DNA of 64,000 bases from contig JAAXWP010000001.1 in assembly GCA_013334925.1 (NCBI GenBank), forward strand, positions 1-64,000. The letters are read 5' to 3'. The position numbers and the translations under genes are program-made. The notes below the pieces were generated by a model, which searched no databases, was not told where the DNA came from, and saw only the letters and a list, made by a program, of their open reading frames with translations. The DNA comes from Chlorobiaceae bacterium. Its GTDB lineage: Bacteria > Bacteroidota > Chlorobiia > Chlorobiales > Chlorobiaceae. Positions 20,185-31,459 of this stretch are shown here, piece by piece (within the stretch, counting starts at the first letter, position 1; every line of letters starts with the position of its first letter).

Positions 20185-22570
20185 CTTCGGTCTCCTGGCC
20201 GCTCTGGCTGCTGATCAGGCCGGCCTCTTCGGCTTTCATGATGATGTCCTCGATCGGAAGGGTCATCGGAACCGGTGTGCCATCGGACATGCGGATCGTG
20301 ATGACGGGATGAGCGGCGAGGTGGTCATGCATGACCGATTCCCAGTGTTCCCGAGCCTCTTTTTCGATGGCGTTCCATGAGAGCCTTCCGCGGCATTTGG
20401 GGAAGGTTGAGCAGCCCAGCCAGGGGCCACGCTTGCCCGATCGGAGGTACATCGGTGAGCCGCATTTCGGGCAGGCAAGGTCGGTCTTGATCGGCGGTGC
20501 CTTGATGGGCTCGATATGCCGCTGCTTGTTCAGGTTGAGCAGCGTGTTGCACTTGGGATAGTTCGAGCAGGCCAGGAATGGGCCAAGACGGCCGTTCCTG
20601 AGCAGCATGTGCCCTTCACCGCAGGTCGGGCAGGCAATGCCGGTCTCTTTCGGCTTCACCTTCGTGGTGGCGATGGACTTGATGTTCTTGCACTTCGGAT
20701 AGTCGGAGCAGCCGAGGAACTTGCCGCTCGTTGTCCATTTGACGATCATGTGTCCTGTTCCGCACTTTTCGCAGAGCACCGCGTCCCGGTTCTGGGGAAT
20801 GACCGGATCTGCCTTTCTGCTGCTCAGGGCCGCTTCGAGCGGGCGGTAGAATGCATCGAGGACCTTCTCGTAATCGTCGTCACCCTGGGCGACCTTGTCG
20901 AGTTCGTCCTCCATCTGGGCAGTGAACTTCACGTTGAAGAGCTCCGGGAAGTTGGCCACAAGAATGGTCGAGACGTCTTTGCCGAGTTCGGTCGGAATGA
21001 TCTTCTTTTTCTGCAGTTCGACGTAGCGTCGCTCCTGAAGGGTAGAAAAGATGGATGCATAGGTCGACGGGCGACCGATGCCATAATTGTCGAGCTCCTT
21101 GACAAGGCTCGCCTCGGAGTAGCGTGCGGCGGGTCTGGTGAAGCTCTGGCGGCGGTCGAGTTCCAGAAGCGAGAGCGCATCGCTCAGTGAAAGGCGCTCG
21201 GGGAGTTTGACGATCTGCTCCTTTTCCACCTCGTCACGTGTCGATTTCTGGGCCTCGTAATCCAGCTCCTGCTGGTCGTCGTAGACCCTGAAGAAGCCCG
21301 GGAAGAGGGTGCGGTTGCCGGTTGCGCGGAACACGAACTCCTTTTCATGGTCTTCGACATCGACCCTGGTCTGCTCGATCTTCGCCGGGGCCATCATCGA
21401 TGCCATGAAGCGTTTCCAGATGAGCTCATAGAGTTTGAACTGGTCTGCGGAGAGGTGCTTTTTGAGCGATTCCGGTGTTCTTGTGACGGTTGTCGGGCGG
21501 ATCGCTTCATGAGCGTCCTGGCTGTTCTTGCCGGCTTTTCCTGGGCTTCCGGGACCGATGTACTCTTCGCCGAACTGACGGGTGATATATTCGCGGGCCT
21601 GGCCGACAGCCTCACCGCTGATGCGGGTGGAGTCGGTCCTCATGTAGGTGATCAGACCGGTTGCTCCTTCAGGTCCAAGCTCGATACCTTCATACAGCTG
21701 CTGGGCGACACGCATCGTTTTCTGCGAACCGAAGCCGAGCTGGTTCGACGCGGCCTGCTGCAGGAGCGAGGTGGTGAAGGGCAGCGGCTGACGGCGCTGG
21801 ATCACCTTCGGTACGATATCGCTCACACCGAACAGGCGGCCCTGGATGGCATTGGCGATCTTTTCGGCCTGCTCGCTGTTGGTGATCTCCGGTTTTTCTC
21901 CACTGATTTTCACCAGCTTGGCGCGGAAGGTCTCTTTTCCCGGTGTGACGAAATCTCCGGAGATGGTCCAGTACTCCTGTGGAGTGAAGGCGTCGATCTC
22001 GGCTTCACGTTCGCAGATCAGGCGAAGCGCTACGGACTGTACCCTTCCGGCTGAAAGTCCACGGTAGACGACGTTCCACAGGAACGGACTGATCCGGTAG
22101 CCGACGATCTTGTCGAGTCCCTGGCGGGTCTGCTGTGAGCGGACGAGATTGTAATCGATCTGGCGCGGATGGCCGATCGCCTCGATGATGGCGTTCTTGG
22201 TGATCTCGTTGAAGAGCACCCGGAAAACCGGTTTTTCTGCAAATTCGATCTCGTTGGAGATGTGCCAGGCGATAGCCTCGCCTTCGCGGTCAGGGTCAGT
22301 CGCGATCAGCACCCGGTCAGCTTCTCCCGCCAGCTTTTTCATCTGCCGGACCACTTTTTCCTTGCCGGCGATGATCTCGTAACGGGGTTCGTAGTGGTTG
22401 TCGAAATCGATGCCGATCTCTTTCTTGGGGAGGTCTTTGATGTGACCTATCGAGGCGTAGACGGTATAGTTGTCCCCGAGGTATTTGTTGATGGTCTTTG
22501 CCTTGGAAGGGGACTCGACCACGATGAGTGTCCTGTTCCTGGCTGATGGCGTTGTGCTTTTTGAAGCCAT
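20174..22570 (-). CDS. topA: DNA topoisomerase I
   Basis: TLIVVESPSKAKTINKYLGDNYTVYASIGHIKDLP, TDPDREGEAIAWHI, MRTDSTRIS, C-terminal CxxC zinc fingers. Confidence 0.97.
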   Translation of the reverse strand: MASKSTTPSARNRTLIVVESPSKAKTINKYLGDNYTVYASIGHIKDLPKKEIGIDFDNHYEPRYEIIAGKEKVVRQMKKLAGEADRVLIATDPDREGEAIAWHISNEIEFAEKPVFRVLFNEITKNAIIEAIGHPRQIDYNLVRSQQTRQGLDKIVGYRISPFLWNVVYRGLSAGRVQSVALRLICEREAEIDAFTPQEYWTISGDFVTPGKETFRAKLVKISGEKPEITNSEQAEKIANAIQGRLFGVSDIVPKVIQRRQPLPFTTSLLQQAASNQLGFGSQKTMRVAQQLYEGIELGPEGATGLITYMRTDSTRISGEAVGQAREYITRQFGEEYIGPGSPGKAGKNSQDAHEAIRPTTVTRTPESLKKHLSADQFKLYELIWKRFMASMMAPAKIEQTRVDVEDHEKEFVFRATGNRTLFPGFFRVYDDQQELDYEAQKSTRDEVEKEQIVKLPERLSLSDALSLLELDRRQSFTRPAARYSEASLVKELDNYGIGRPSTYASIFSTLQERRYVELQKKKIIPTELGKDVSTILVANFPELFNVKFTAQMEDELDKVAQGDDDYEKVLDAFYRPLEAALSSRKADPVIPQNRDAVLCEKCGTGHMIVKWTTSGKFLGCSDYPKCKNIKSIATTKVKPKETGIACPTCGEGHMLLRNGRLGPFLACSNYPKCNTLLNLNKQRHIEPIKAPPIKTDLACPKCGSPMYLRSGKRGPWLGCSTFPKCRGRLSWNAIEKEAREHWESVMHDHLAAHPVITIRMSDGTPVPMTLPIEDIIMKAEEAGLISSQSGQETEVTA

Positions 22571-22822
22571 TTGGTGATCCCTGATGCTTTGGGATTGATC
22601 GGCACGAACAACGCTCGAAACTGCGACGCAGAGGTGCCTTCAGAATGATGTCCGAAAAGATAGGCGTTGCTTCCCAAAAAACAAACTTGGCATTCTCGGA
22701 GTGCTCCCTCACCGTAACCTTAGTTCTTGTCTCAAAAAAAGCGCTGCGCAGTACCGGGTGCAGTAAAACAATATTTATTATTATTAAATTTGAAACGACG
22801 AACACCCCAAGCCGAGACCTCA

Positions 22823-24568
22823 ATGTCAGATCGAATTCAATCCCCGTCTATTCGCCTGGTGGGAGCCCTCTCCATCCTGCTCCTGCTCACCTTCCGGCCA
22901 CTCCTTGCCGAGCCGGTATCCGCATCGGCATTCATGCAGGTAACTGCCGGCAATGGTCAGGGGTACACGATCAAGGTATTAGGCATCAGGGAAAATGGCG
23001 TTTTTCTTGTCGATGTCGGCTCGATGGCTCGCGCACTGCGGCTCAGGACTCTTTTCGACGGCATGCAGATGCAGATCGACGAGGAGTTCGGTACACCGTC
23101 CACGAGCTGCATCCTGACTGCCGGCAACAGCTTTTCGCTGGTTGTTCCGGCCGATGGCAGTTCCGAAAAGCGGCTGCTCCAGCTTTCCGCGGCACCCTCG
23201 GTTCGACAGGGGCGCCTGTACCTCCCTGCGGGTCAGGCTTGCAGGATGTTTTCACTCTGGCTGGATCGTGATCTTGTCTTCGATGGTTCATCGGGCCAGA
23301 TCCGGGCCTCCATCAATCCCAGAAGGCAGGGCTCCTCATACCATTCAATCGGCGTGATCGCGCCCGAGACGCCGGTGTCACCGGAAATTCCGCAAACTGA
23401 GCAGCCTGAAGGCGGCACCATCGAACGCCCGAGGACAGGGCCAACCCAGATCGAAGATGTCCGGGTGGAGACCCTTGCCAACGGATGTGTCGTTCGTCTG
23501 GTGGCTTCAGGTGGTCAGAGCGTAGCCTCCTTCCTGAGGCCCGACGAGAAAGGAACGGCTTACCTGACGATCGAAAAAGCCACCGGCAACCTCCTGCGAC
23601 TTTCCCGGAGATATCCTGACGGTGCGGTGCGCTCGATCACACCGACGCAACTGCCAGGCGGCGGCCTCCAGTTCACGGTTTCCCTCAACACCGACGCCTT
23701 CAGCCTCAAATCCTCCTCCTTCCAGTACGATTCCAGGACCAACAGCTACCAGCTCTACGTGATGAGCAATGTCGACGTCGAGGCGCTGCGCCGAAGCGAG
23801 AAGGAGCGTATGATCCAGCAGCAGCTCAGCCGTGATGTGAACAAATGGAAGCTGGATGCGGTGGTTATCGACGCCGGACATGGAGGCAAAGATCCCGGGG
23901 CCCTGGGAACGAGAGGCACAAGGGAAAAGGATGTCGCGCTCAATATCGCCAGCGATCTCGGCATGTTCATCAAGCAGAAATGGCCCGATGTCAAGGTTAT
24001 CTACACCCGCAGGGATGACCGGTTCATCCAGCTGAACGAACGGGGCAGGATCGCCAACCGTTATGCAGGCAAACTGTTCATCAGCATACACTGCAACTCC
24101 ACGCCGACCGTCACCCGTGCCCGCGGTGCCGAGGTCTATATCCTGGGTACACACAAGACCCCGGCTGCACTCAACGTCGCTATGCGTGAAAACTCGGTCA
24201 TATCAGGAGAGGAGAACTACCGTGAGAATTACAAGGGTTTCTCGGATGAGTATCTGATCATGAGCAGTATGGCGCAGAGCGCATTTGCCATGCAATCCAC
24301 CGAACTGGCACAGGACGTGCTCAGGAAGCTTGACCGGTACGGGAACTACAATGGCCTCGGCGTCAGGCAGGCCGGATTCATGGTGCTCTGGACGCCCTCG
24401 ATGCCGAGTGTCCTCGTGGAGACAGGCTATCTCTCCAATCCCGAGGAGGAGAAGCTCCTTCGCAACAGAGAGCAGCAGACCAAGATCGCCTACGGTATTT
24501 TTCAGGGACTCCAGCAGTACCGCTCGAGGTACGAAACGCGACAGCTCGCTGCGGGAAACGGGGAGTGA
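22823..24568 (+). CDS. N-acetylmuramoyl-L-alanine amidase (AmiC-like)
   Basis: VVIDAGHGGKDPGALGTRGTREKDVALNIASDLG and SVLVETGYLSNPEEEKLL. Confidence 0.93.
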   Translation: MSDRIQSPSIRLVGALSILLLLTFRPLLAEPVSASAFMQVTAGNGQGYTIKVLGIRENGVFLVDVGSMARALRLRTLFDGMQMQIDEEFGTPSTSCILTAGNSFSLVVPADGSSEKRLLQLSAAPSVRQGRLYLPAGQACRMFSLWLDRDLVFDGSSGQIRASINPRRQGSSYHSIGVIAPETPVSPEIPQTEQPEGGTIERPRTGPTQIEDVRVETLANGCVVRLVASGGQSVASFLRPDEKGTAYLTIEKATGNLLRLSRRYPDGAVRSITPTQLPGGGLQFTVSLNTDAFSLKSSSFQYDSRTNSYQLYVMSNVDVEALRRSEKERMIQQQLSRDVNKWKLDAVVIDAGHGGKDPGALGTRGTREKDVALNIASDLGMFIKQKWPDVKVIYTRRDDRFIQLNERGRIANRYAGKLFISIHCNSTPTVTRARGAEVYILGTHKTPAALNVAMRENSVISGEENYRENYKGFSDEYLIMSSMAQSAFAMQSTELAQDVLRKLDRYGNYNGLGVRQAGFMVLWTPSMPSVLVETGYLSNPEEEKLLRNREQQTKIAYGIFQGLQQYRSRYETRQLAAGNGE

Positions 24569-24642
24569 CTCATTCCCCCCATTCATCCCCTCGTCCCTCC
24601 ATCCCCCTTATTTTTCCTCATTACCACCTTTCGTTTGCCTTG

Positions 24643-24674
24643 TTGTCAACCGGATGCTAAATTCGGGTTTACGA
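24643..24674 (+). promoter_or_regulatory. Candidate BirA operator over the birA-bio promoter
   Basis: TTGTCAACC-N14-GGTTTACGA; adjacent promoter-like TTGCCT (24635)-N17-TAAATT (24658). Confidence 0.6.
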
Positions 24675-24701
24675 TTTCAGCCTGAACCCTGTCGAATCCT
24701 G

Positions 24702-25703
24702 ATGCATCCGGTCACCTCGAAGATCCTTCATACACTTGTCAGCGAAAATGGTTTCGTTTCCGGAGGGCGCCTCTGCCGCGAGCTGCAGATGACCCGAAGC
24801 GCGATCTGGAAGCACGTCTCTCAGCTCAGGGAGGCGGGTTATGACGTCGAAGCGGTGAGCGGTCGCGGGTACCGCCTTGCCGGTCTCACCGGTGCTCCCG
24901 TTGCCGAAGAGGTTCAGCCGTTCCTTGCGACGGAGAGCTTCGGACGGCAATTCGTCCATCTCGCCACTACGGATTCGACGAATCTTCATGCCCGATCGCT
25001 CGCCCGCGAGGGTGCTCCCGAAGGAACCGTCGTGGTCGCCGAAAGCCAGACCGGTGGCCGTGGCCGGATGCGCCGTCCCTGGGTTTCTCCGTCAGGTGTC
25101 AACCTGTATGTCTCGATCGTGCTCCGTCCGCCACTGCCATCGATTCGGGTTCCGGAAATTCCTCTGGTAGCGGCAGCAGCCATACATGCGGCGCTCGTTG
25201 AGGTCTGCCCGGCGCTCAGGGCGTTCATCAAGTGGCCGAACGACATTCTTGCCGGTGGCCGCAAGCTGTGCGGGATTCTCTGCGAAATGGAGTCCGAGCC
25301 CGATTGCACCCATTTCGTCGTGGTCGGGTTCGGCGTGAACGTCAACCTCGATCCCGTACCGGAGGAGCTGCAGGGCATCGCCACCTCCGTTGCCATCGAA
25401 ACCGGTGAACACGGTTCCCGTGCCCGCATCCTTGCCGCAGTGCTCAACCGTTTCGAAAGGCTCTACACCGAATGGCTTGCCGGCGAGGATCTCGGATTCC
25501 TGCTGCCGGTGCTCGAACGAAACGCCTGGCTCCAGGGCCGTGACGTGCGCATCGAGCAGTTCAACCGGATTCTTTCCGGCAAGGTAACGGGCCTTTCGCC
25601 GCAGGGCCATCTCCTGCTCCGGGACGCCGACGGATCGGTCATCGCCGTAAACTCGGGCGAAGCCCATCTCCAATCCATCAACGACAAAACGACTACCGAA
25701 TGA
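24702..25703 (+). CDS. birA: Bifunctional biotin operon repressor / biotin-[acetyl-CoA-carboxylase] ligase
   Basis: N-terminal [88 protein letters not shown]. Confidence 0.95.
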   Translation: MHPVTSKILHTLVSENGFVSGGRLCRELQMTRSAIWKHVSQLREAGYDVEAVSGRGYRLAGLTGAPVAEEVQPFLATESFGRQFVHLATTDSTNLHARSLAREGAPEGTVVVAESQTGGRGRMRRPWVSPSGVNLYVSIVLRPPLPSIRVPEIPLVAAAAIHAALVEVCPALRAFIKWPNDILAGGRKLCGILCEMESEPDCTHFVVVGFGVNVNLDPVPEELQGIATSVAIETGEHGSRARILAAVLNRFERLYTEWLAGEDLGFLLPVLERNAWLQGRDVRIEQFNRILSGKVTGLSPQGHLLLRDADGSVIAVNSGEAHLQSINDKTTTE

Positions 25704-26701
25704 CCTCCCGACTGCATCCCGATATCGAACGAGCCTACAGCGTCCTGGACACCGGCACACCGATCGATTTTGAACTCGCTTCGGCGCTCGGCCGGCTTCC
25801 GGACGGTGACGTGCTCGACCTGGTCTCCCTGTCGAACAAGGTCAAGCACCGCCATGCCATGAACCGCGGCGCCATCCACGCCTGTTCGATCATGAACGCC
25901 AAGTCGGGCGTGTGCGGGGAGAACTGCCGTTTCTGCGCACAGTCGAAGCACAACAACGCCTCCATCGACGTGTATGGGCTGGTCGACGAGTCGGCCGTGC
26001 TGGAGCAGGCCCGGAGCACCTTCGCACAGGGCGTGTCGCATTTCGGCATCGTTACGAGCGGTTACGGCTACCTGAAGCCGACCCCGGAGTTCGAGCGCAT
26101 CCTGGCGATGATCGATCTCTTGCATCGCGAGCTGCCGGAGCTGCATGTCTGCGCCTCCCTCGGTGTGCTCGGTAACGAGACGGCCGCTGCGCTTGCCCGG
26201 CATGGCATAGCGCACTACAACATCAACATCCAGGTCGATCCCCATCGATACGGTGAACTGATCGCCGACACCCATACGGTCGAGGAGCGCATGGAGACCA
26301 TCAGGCTGCTTCGCGCCAACGGTATTTCGGTCTGCTGCGGCGGCATCATCGGTACCGGCGAGTCCATGCAGGAGCGCATCGCCATGATGTTCGCGCTCCG
26401 GGAGCTCGACGTGACCGTGATTCCCCTCAACGTGCTGGTGCCGATCGACGGAACCCCTCTGGAGGGGGCCATGCCGGTGCCGGTTCCCGAGATCGCCAAA
26501 ACCTTTGCCATCTGCCGTCTGGTGCATCCTGACCGGATCATCAAGTTTGCGGCCGGTCGCGAAACCGTGATGAAGGACTTCCAGGGGCTGCTGCTGCTCT
26601 CGGGTGCCGACGGGTTCCTGACCGGAGGGTACCTGACCACCAGGGGGCGCGATACCGCTGCGGATCGCAACCTTGCCGAACAGGTTTCGCTGTTCTCATG
26701 A
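25700..26701 (+). CDS. bioB: Biotin synthase
   Basis: [24 protein letters not shown] radical SAM motif. Confidence 0.97.
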   Translation: MTSRLHPDIERAYSVLDTGTPIDFELASALGRLPDGDVLDLVSLSNKVKHRHAMNRGAIHACSIMNAKSGVCGENCRFCAQSKHNNASIDVYGLVDESAVLEQARSTFAQGVSHFGIVTSGYGYLKPTPEFERILAMIDLLHRELPELHVCASLGVLGNETAAALARHGIAHYNINIQVDPHRYGELIADTHTVEERMETIRLLRANGISVCCGGIIGTGESMQERIAMMFALRELDVTVIPLNVLVPIDGTPLEGAMPVPVPEIAKTFAICRLVHPDRIIKFAAGRETVMKDFQGLLLLSGADGFLTGGYLTTRGRDTAADRNLAEQVSLFS

Positions 26702-27906
26702 GCCATACGGAACCCGGCGGCGCGCCCGCAACGATGCCCATCGAATTGCAGATAGGACGGGAGCTCGAAGCACTGAAGGCTAAGCAGCGCTACCGGGTGC
26801 TGCCCGAAGTCGGCGGCGGCGGACGGAAGATCGAAGTCGATGGCCGGCTGCTGCTCAATCTCTCCTCGAACGATTACCTGGGGCTCGGCGCCGACCGGGA
26901 GCTGCTCTGTTCGTGGCTTCACGAGATGGCTTCGGGAGAGGCGGGGTGTCCTGCGTTCACCAGCTCCTCTTCGAGGCTGCTGACCGGCAATCATCCTTTT
27001 TATGCAGCGCTCGAGTCTGCGTTAGCCAGCGAGTACGGCAGCGAGTCGGCGCTTGTCTTCAACAGCGGTTATCATGCCAATACCGGTATACTGCCGGCCC
27101 TGAGCACCAGGCACGACCTGATTCTGTGCGATCGCCTGAACCATGCGAGCATCATCGACGGTATCCGGATCGCCGAAGCCGAGTACAAACGTTACCGCCA
27201 TGCCGACCTCGACCATCTCGAGGAGCTGCTCGAATCGGCGATGGGGCGATACCGGCAGGTGTTCATCGTCACCGAATCGGTGTTCAGCATGGATGGCGAC
27301 CTGGTCGATCTCCAGCGACTGGCACAGCTCAAGAAGCGTTACGGGGCGATGCTGATCGTCGACGAAGCCCATGGGGTGGGAGTTTTTGGCGATCGGGGAC
27401 TTGGGCTGGCCGAGGCCGCAGGCGTCCTCGACGACATCGATATCCTGATCGGTACTTTCGGCAAGGCCTTCGCTTCGACCGGCGCCTATGCGGTCATGCG
27501 GAGCCTCTTCAGGGAGTATCTGGTCAATACGATGCGTACCCTGATCTTCACCACGGCGCTGCCTCCGGTCGTACTTGGCTGGAGCCTGCTGGTGTTCATG
27601 AAACAGCTTGGCATGAAGGAGGAACGGAACCATCTGCTTGGGCTTTCGGCGAAACTCCGGGGGGATCTCCGGTCGGCCGGTTTCGATGTGCCCGGAGAGA
27701 GCCAGATCGTGCCGGTGGTGCTCGGTGAGGACCGGAATGCAGTTTCCATGGCTGCGGCGTTACGCGAAGAGGGATTCCATGTGCTGCCGGTCCGGCCGCC
27801 GACCGTACCGGAGAACAGTGCCCGATTGAGGTTCTCGCTCCGGGCGGACCTGCTCGATGGTGATATCGCGTCGCTCGTCGAAAACCTGAAAGGGAGGCGG
27901 CCGTGA
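26698..27906 (+). CDS. bioF: 8-amino-7-oxononanoate synthase
   Basis: [45 protein letters not shown]. Confidence 0.93.
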   Translation: MSHTEPGGAPATMPIELQIGRELEALKAKQRYRVLPEVGGGGRKIEVDGRLLLNLSSNDYLGLGADRELLCSWLHEMASGEAGCPAFTSSSSRLLTGNHPFYAALESALASEYGSESALVFNSGYHANTGILPALSTRHDLILCDRLNHASIIDGIRIAEAEYKRYRHADLDHLEELLESAMGRYRQVFIVTESVFSMDGDLVDLQRLAQLKKRYGAMLIVDEAHGVGVFGDRGLGLAEAAGVLDDIDILIGTFGKAFASTGAYAVMRSLFREYLVNTMRTLIFTTALPPVVLGWSLLVFMKQLGMKEERNHLLGLSAKLRGDLRSAGFDVPGESQIVPVVLGEDRNAVSMAAALREEGFHVLPVRPPTVPENSARLRFSLRADLLDGDIASLVENLKGRRP

Positions 27907-28580
27907 AGGCAGAGTGGATCGTGCGGGACGGCCGCGATGAGCTGCTGCTGTTTTTCAACGGATGGGGGATGGACCGGATGCTCGCGGAGTGGTTGCGATC
28001 GGAAAAGCCGGGCCTTGCAAGTCATGATCTCGTCGTGCTGTACGACTATTCCGACCTGACGCTTCCGGAAGAGCTGCGCCAAGCTTTTGCAGGTTACCGT
28101 GAGATCGATCTCGTCGCATGGTCGCTCGGGGTTTGGGCGGCGCTGCATGCCGGTCTTGATCGTGTCCGCCGGGCAGTAGCCCTGAACGGCACCCCGTTTC
28201 CGATCGACGATGCCCGTGGAATTCCTCCCGCGGTCTTCAACGGAACGCTCGAAAACTGGTCCGATGCAACGCGCAGCCGTTTCGAGCGCCGGATGTTTGC
28301 CGGTTTCGAGAGGGACCCTCGCGTCGGGCGGGTCCGCTCGGCTCGCAGGTCGCAGGAGCAGCAGGATGAGTTGCGATCCATCGCTGCCGCCGCGATGTCG
28401 GCTGAGGTTGTGCTGCCGGCTCCCTGGGAATTCTCCAGAGCCGTGATCGGGAGCCGCGACCTCATTTTTCTTCCGGAACACCAGCGGGCCGCGTGGCAGG
28501 GGATCGAGACCATGATCGTCGACGATATGCCCCACTTTCCGTTTTTCCATCTGCACGGATGGCAGGAGGCGCTCGCATGA
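27903..28580 (+). CDS. bioG: Pimeloyl-ACP methyl ester esterase BioG (DUF452 family)
   Basis: DELLLFFNGWGMDRM, VAWSLGVWAA, placed immediately upstream of bioC. Confidence 0.88.
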   Translation: MKAEWIVRDGRDELLLFFNGWGMDRMLAEWLRSEKPGLASHDLVVLYDYSDLTLPEELRQAFAGYREIDLVAWSLGVWAALHAGLDRVRRAVALNGTPFPIDDARGIPPAVFNGTLENWSDATRSRFERRMFAGFERDPRVGRVRSARRSQEQQDELRSIAAAAMSAEVVLPAPWEFSRAVIGSRDLIFLPEHQRAAWQGIETMIVDDMPHFPFFHLHGWQEALA

Positions 28581-29359
28581 CTCCGTTTCCAGACAAACAG
28601 CTCGTCTGCAGCCGGTTCGGGCGCGCACTGCAGACCTATCGGCGGAGCGCGGTCATCCAGCGACGGATGGCCATGACTCTCGTCGACATGGTCGGGCGTG
28701 CCGGTGCGCCGGATCATCTCAGCCGGGTGCTCGAAGTGGGCGCCGGCTCGGGGATTCTCACCTCCGCATTGCTCGCGAACCGTTCGGTGGAGAGCTATTT
28801 CGCAAACGACCTGGTGCCCGGAAGCCGTGAGTTCGTCATGAGGGCCGCCGAAGGCGCATCCGTCGGGGAGTGCCATTTCCTCGAAGGGGACATCGAAAAG
28901 CTCGAACCGCTGCCGGAAGAGCTCGACCTGATCGTGTCGAACGCGACCGTACAGTGGCTGCACGACCTCGGGGCGTTTTTCTCACGAATGGCCTTGGCGC
29001 TCCGTCCCGGTGGACTGCTCGTGTTCAGCACCTTCGGTACCGGCAACATGCAGGAGATCTCCAGTCTCGAAGGGGTGTCGTTGCCCTACCTGGCGCCTGT
29101 CGAAATCGAAACGCTCGCCGGACAGGATTTCGACACGGTTTTCCTTACCGAAGAGGAGCGCAAACTCGAATTCCCTTCGCCGGAGGCTGTCCTTCGCCAT
29201 ATCCGGGAGACCGGCGTCAACGGGGTTGCCGGCCGTGCCTGGACCAGAGCTCGCTACCAGCAGTTCCTGCAACGTTACCGCGAGTCGTTTTCGACCGACG
29301 CTGGCGTCACCCTGACCTATCACCCGATTTACTGCTGCTTCAGGAGGAGGAACTCATGA
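28577..29359 (+). CDS. bioC: Malonyl-ACP O-methyltransferase
   Basis: SAM-binding VLEVGAGSGILT; LDLIVSNATVQWLHDLGAFFSRMALALRPGGLLVFSTFG. Confidence 0.9.
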   Translation: MTPFPDKQLVCSRFGRALQTYRRSAVIQRRMAMTLVDMVGRAGAPDHLSRVLEVGAGSGILTSALLANRSVESYFANDLVPGSREFVMRAAEGASVGECHFLEGDIEKLEPLPEELDLIVSNATVQWLHDLGAFFSRMALALRPGGLLVFSTFGTGNMQEISSLEGVSLPYLAPVEIETLAGQDFDTVFLTEEERKLEFPSPEAVLRHIRETGVNGVAGRAWTRARYQQFLQRYRESFSTDAGVTLTYHPIYCCFRRRNS

Positions 29360-30033
29360 GAGGACGCGTGCTCGCCATTTCGGGCATCGACACCGGCATC
29401 GGCAAGACCGTGGCCACCGGCTGGCTTGCCCGGGCCTTCGCCGATTCGGGAGTCCGGACCATCACCCAGAAGATCGCCCAGACCGGATGTGCGGGCGTAT
29501 CCGAAGACATCGCCGCCCATCGGGAGATCATGGGCATCGGCCTGCAGGAGGTCGATCTCGACGGCACCACCTGCCCCTACATTTTCGGCTTTCCGGCCTC
29601 TCCCCACATGGCGGCAGCCCGGGAGGGGCGCGAGATCGACGTCATGACCATCCGCCGGGCCACCTTCATGCTGCAGAAACGGTTTGAGCTGGTGCTGCTC
29701 GAGGGCGCCGGCGGTCTTCTGGTACCCCTGACCTCCGGGTTGCTCTTTGCCGACTATGTCCGCGACGCAGGCTACGGCCTGGTGCTTGTCTCATCTCCAA
29801 GGCTTGGCAGCATCAACCATACCCTCCTGTCGCTCGAAGCCTGCATTTCCCGGGGTATCGAGCTCCGGGCACTCATCTACAACCGATATGGTGAAGCAGA
29901 CCGCGAGATCGCGGATGACACCCGGCAGGTGATCGAACACAGCCTGAAGCACTACGGCCTTGGCTCCGTGCCGCTCGTCGATCTCGATTCGAACGGTTTC
30001 GTCCCCGACGCCAGAGCCCTCCTGAACATCTGA
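29356..30033 (+). CDS. bioD: Dethiobiotin synthetase
   Basis: [39 protein letters not shown]. Confidence 0.93.
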   Translation: MRGRVLAISGIDTGIGKTVATGWLARAFADSGVRTITQKIAQTGCAGVSEDIAAHREIMGIGLQEVDLDGTTCPYIFGFPASPHMAAAREGREIDVMTIRRATFMLQKRFELVLLEGAGGLLVPLTSGLLFADYVRDAGYGLVLVSSPRLGSINHTLLSLEACISRGIELRALIYNRYGEADREIADDTRQVIEHSLKHYGLGSVPLVDLDSNGFVPDARALLNI

Positions 30034-30053
30034 ATTCCGAAGCGTTTCCATCC

Positions 30054-31340
30054 ATGATTGACCTCCAGTTCGACCGCGACCATCTCTGGCATCCCTACAC
30101 CTCCATGGCCGATCCGCTTCCGGTCTACCCGGTTGCCAGGGCCGAAGGGGCGACAATCATGCTCGAGGACGGCAGATCTCTTGTCGACGGCATGTCGTCA
30201 TGGTGGGCGGCCATCCACGGCTATAACCACCCCGTGCTCAACCGGGCCGTGACGGAACAGCTCGGCAGGATGAGCCACGTCATGTTCGGCGGATTCACGC
30301 ACGAGCCGGCCGTCGAACTCGGCAAGCGCCTTGTCGACCTGCTTCCTGCTCCGCTCGACCGGGTGTTTCTGTGCGATTCGGGATCGGTCTCCGTCGAGGT
30401 CTCCGTCAAGATGGCCCTGCAGTACTGGCAGGCAGCAGGCAGGCCGGAGAAGCAGCGCCTGCTCACGGTGCGATCGGGTTATCACGGGGACACCTTCATG
30501 GCCATGTCGGCCTGCGATCCGGTGACGGGCATGCACAGCCTGTTCAGCGGAGTTCTGGCGGAACAGCTCTTCGCCGAGGCTCCATCCTGCGGTTTTTCCG
30601 AGCCCTGGCGGGAAGAGGCCATCGACGACCTTCGAGTGCTCCTTGAAGAACACGCGGCACGGATCGCGGCGGTGATCATCGAACCGGTCGTGCAGGGGGC
30701 GGGCGGGATGCGCTTTTACTCGCCTCGTTATCTGCAGCGTCTCCGGGAGCTCTGTTCCGAACATGGGGTGCTGCTCATCTTCGACGAGATCGCCACCGGG
30801 TTCGGGCGAACCGGGGAGCTGTTCGCCATGCACCATGCCGGCGTCGTGCCGGACATCGTCTGTATCGGCAAGGCCCTGACCGGCGGTTACCTGACCCTTG
30901 CCGCCACCATCGCTTCAGGTGCTGTTGCGGACACCATCTCCGGCGGCGATCCGGGCGTGTTCATGCATGGACCGACCTTCATGGCAAACCCGCTGGCCTG
31001 TGCGGTGGCTGTAGCAAGCATTGACCTGCTGCTCTCGCGCGACTGGCGCTCCGAGGTGCAGGGCATAGAACGGCAACTCAGGGCCGGGCTGGCGCCATGC
31101 GCTTCGATGGCGGGGGTCCGGGAGGTCCGGGTGCTTGGAGCTATCGGTGTGGTCGAACTGGAACGACCGGTCGACATGGGACGCATCCAGAAACGGTTCG
31201 TCGATCGTGGGGTATGGGTTCGGCCATTCGGACGCCTCGTTTATCTCATGCCTCCGTTCATCATCAGCGAGAGTGAGCTCGCGCGACTGACCTCTGCGGT
31301 AAGCGATGTGGTCCGCGAGGAGGTTGTTCACGCCAGCTGA
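30054..31340 (+). CDS. bioA: Adenosylmethionine-8-amino-7-oxononanoate aminotransferase
   Basis: [46 protein letters not shown]. Confidence 0.95.
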   Translation: MIDLQFDRDHLWHPYTSMADPLPVYPVARAEGATIMLEDGRSLVDGMSSWWAAIHGYNHPVLNRAVTEQLGRMSHVMFGGFTHEPAVELGKRLVDLLPAPLDRVFLCDSGSVSVEVSVKMALQYWQAAGRPEKQRLLTVRSGYHGDTFMAMSACDPVTGMHSLFSGVLAEQLFAEAPSCGFSEPWREEAIDDLRVLLEEHAARIAAVIIEPVVQGAGGMRFYSPRYLQRLRELCSEHGVLLIFDEIATGFGRTGELFAMHHAGVVPDIVCIGKALTGGYLTLAATIASGAVADTISGGDPGVFMHGPTFMANPLACAVAVASIDLLLSRDWRSEVQGIERQLRAGLAPCASMAGVREVRVLGAIGVVELERPVDMGRIQKRFVDRGVWVRPFGRLVYLMPPFIISESELARLTSAVSDVVREEVVHAS

Positions 31341-31459
31341 CCAGAAGAAATCTCTGGTGCAAAAGGCGGTGAAGTCGTAAAGTCAAGTCAGGGAATGAGT
31401 ATATTGCACCCTGTCGTTTTTCCTGTTTTTTCATGTGTATCCTATGTCCCTGTTGACCA

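Noticed and set aside
20516-21190. 224-aa plus-strand ORF (and 21347-22054)
   Set aside because: Antisense to topA; composition typical of GC-rich shadow ORFs
25463-26527. 354-aa minus-strand ORF opposite bioB
   Set aside because: Shadow ORF of the coding strand; no recognisable domains
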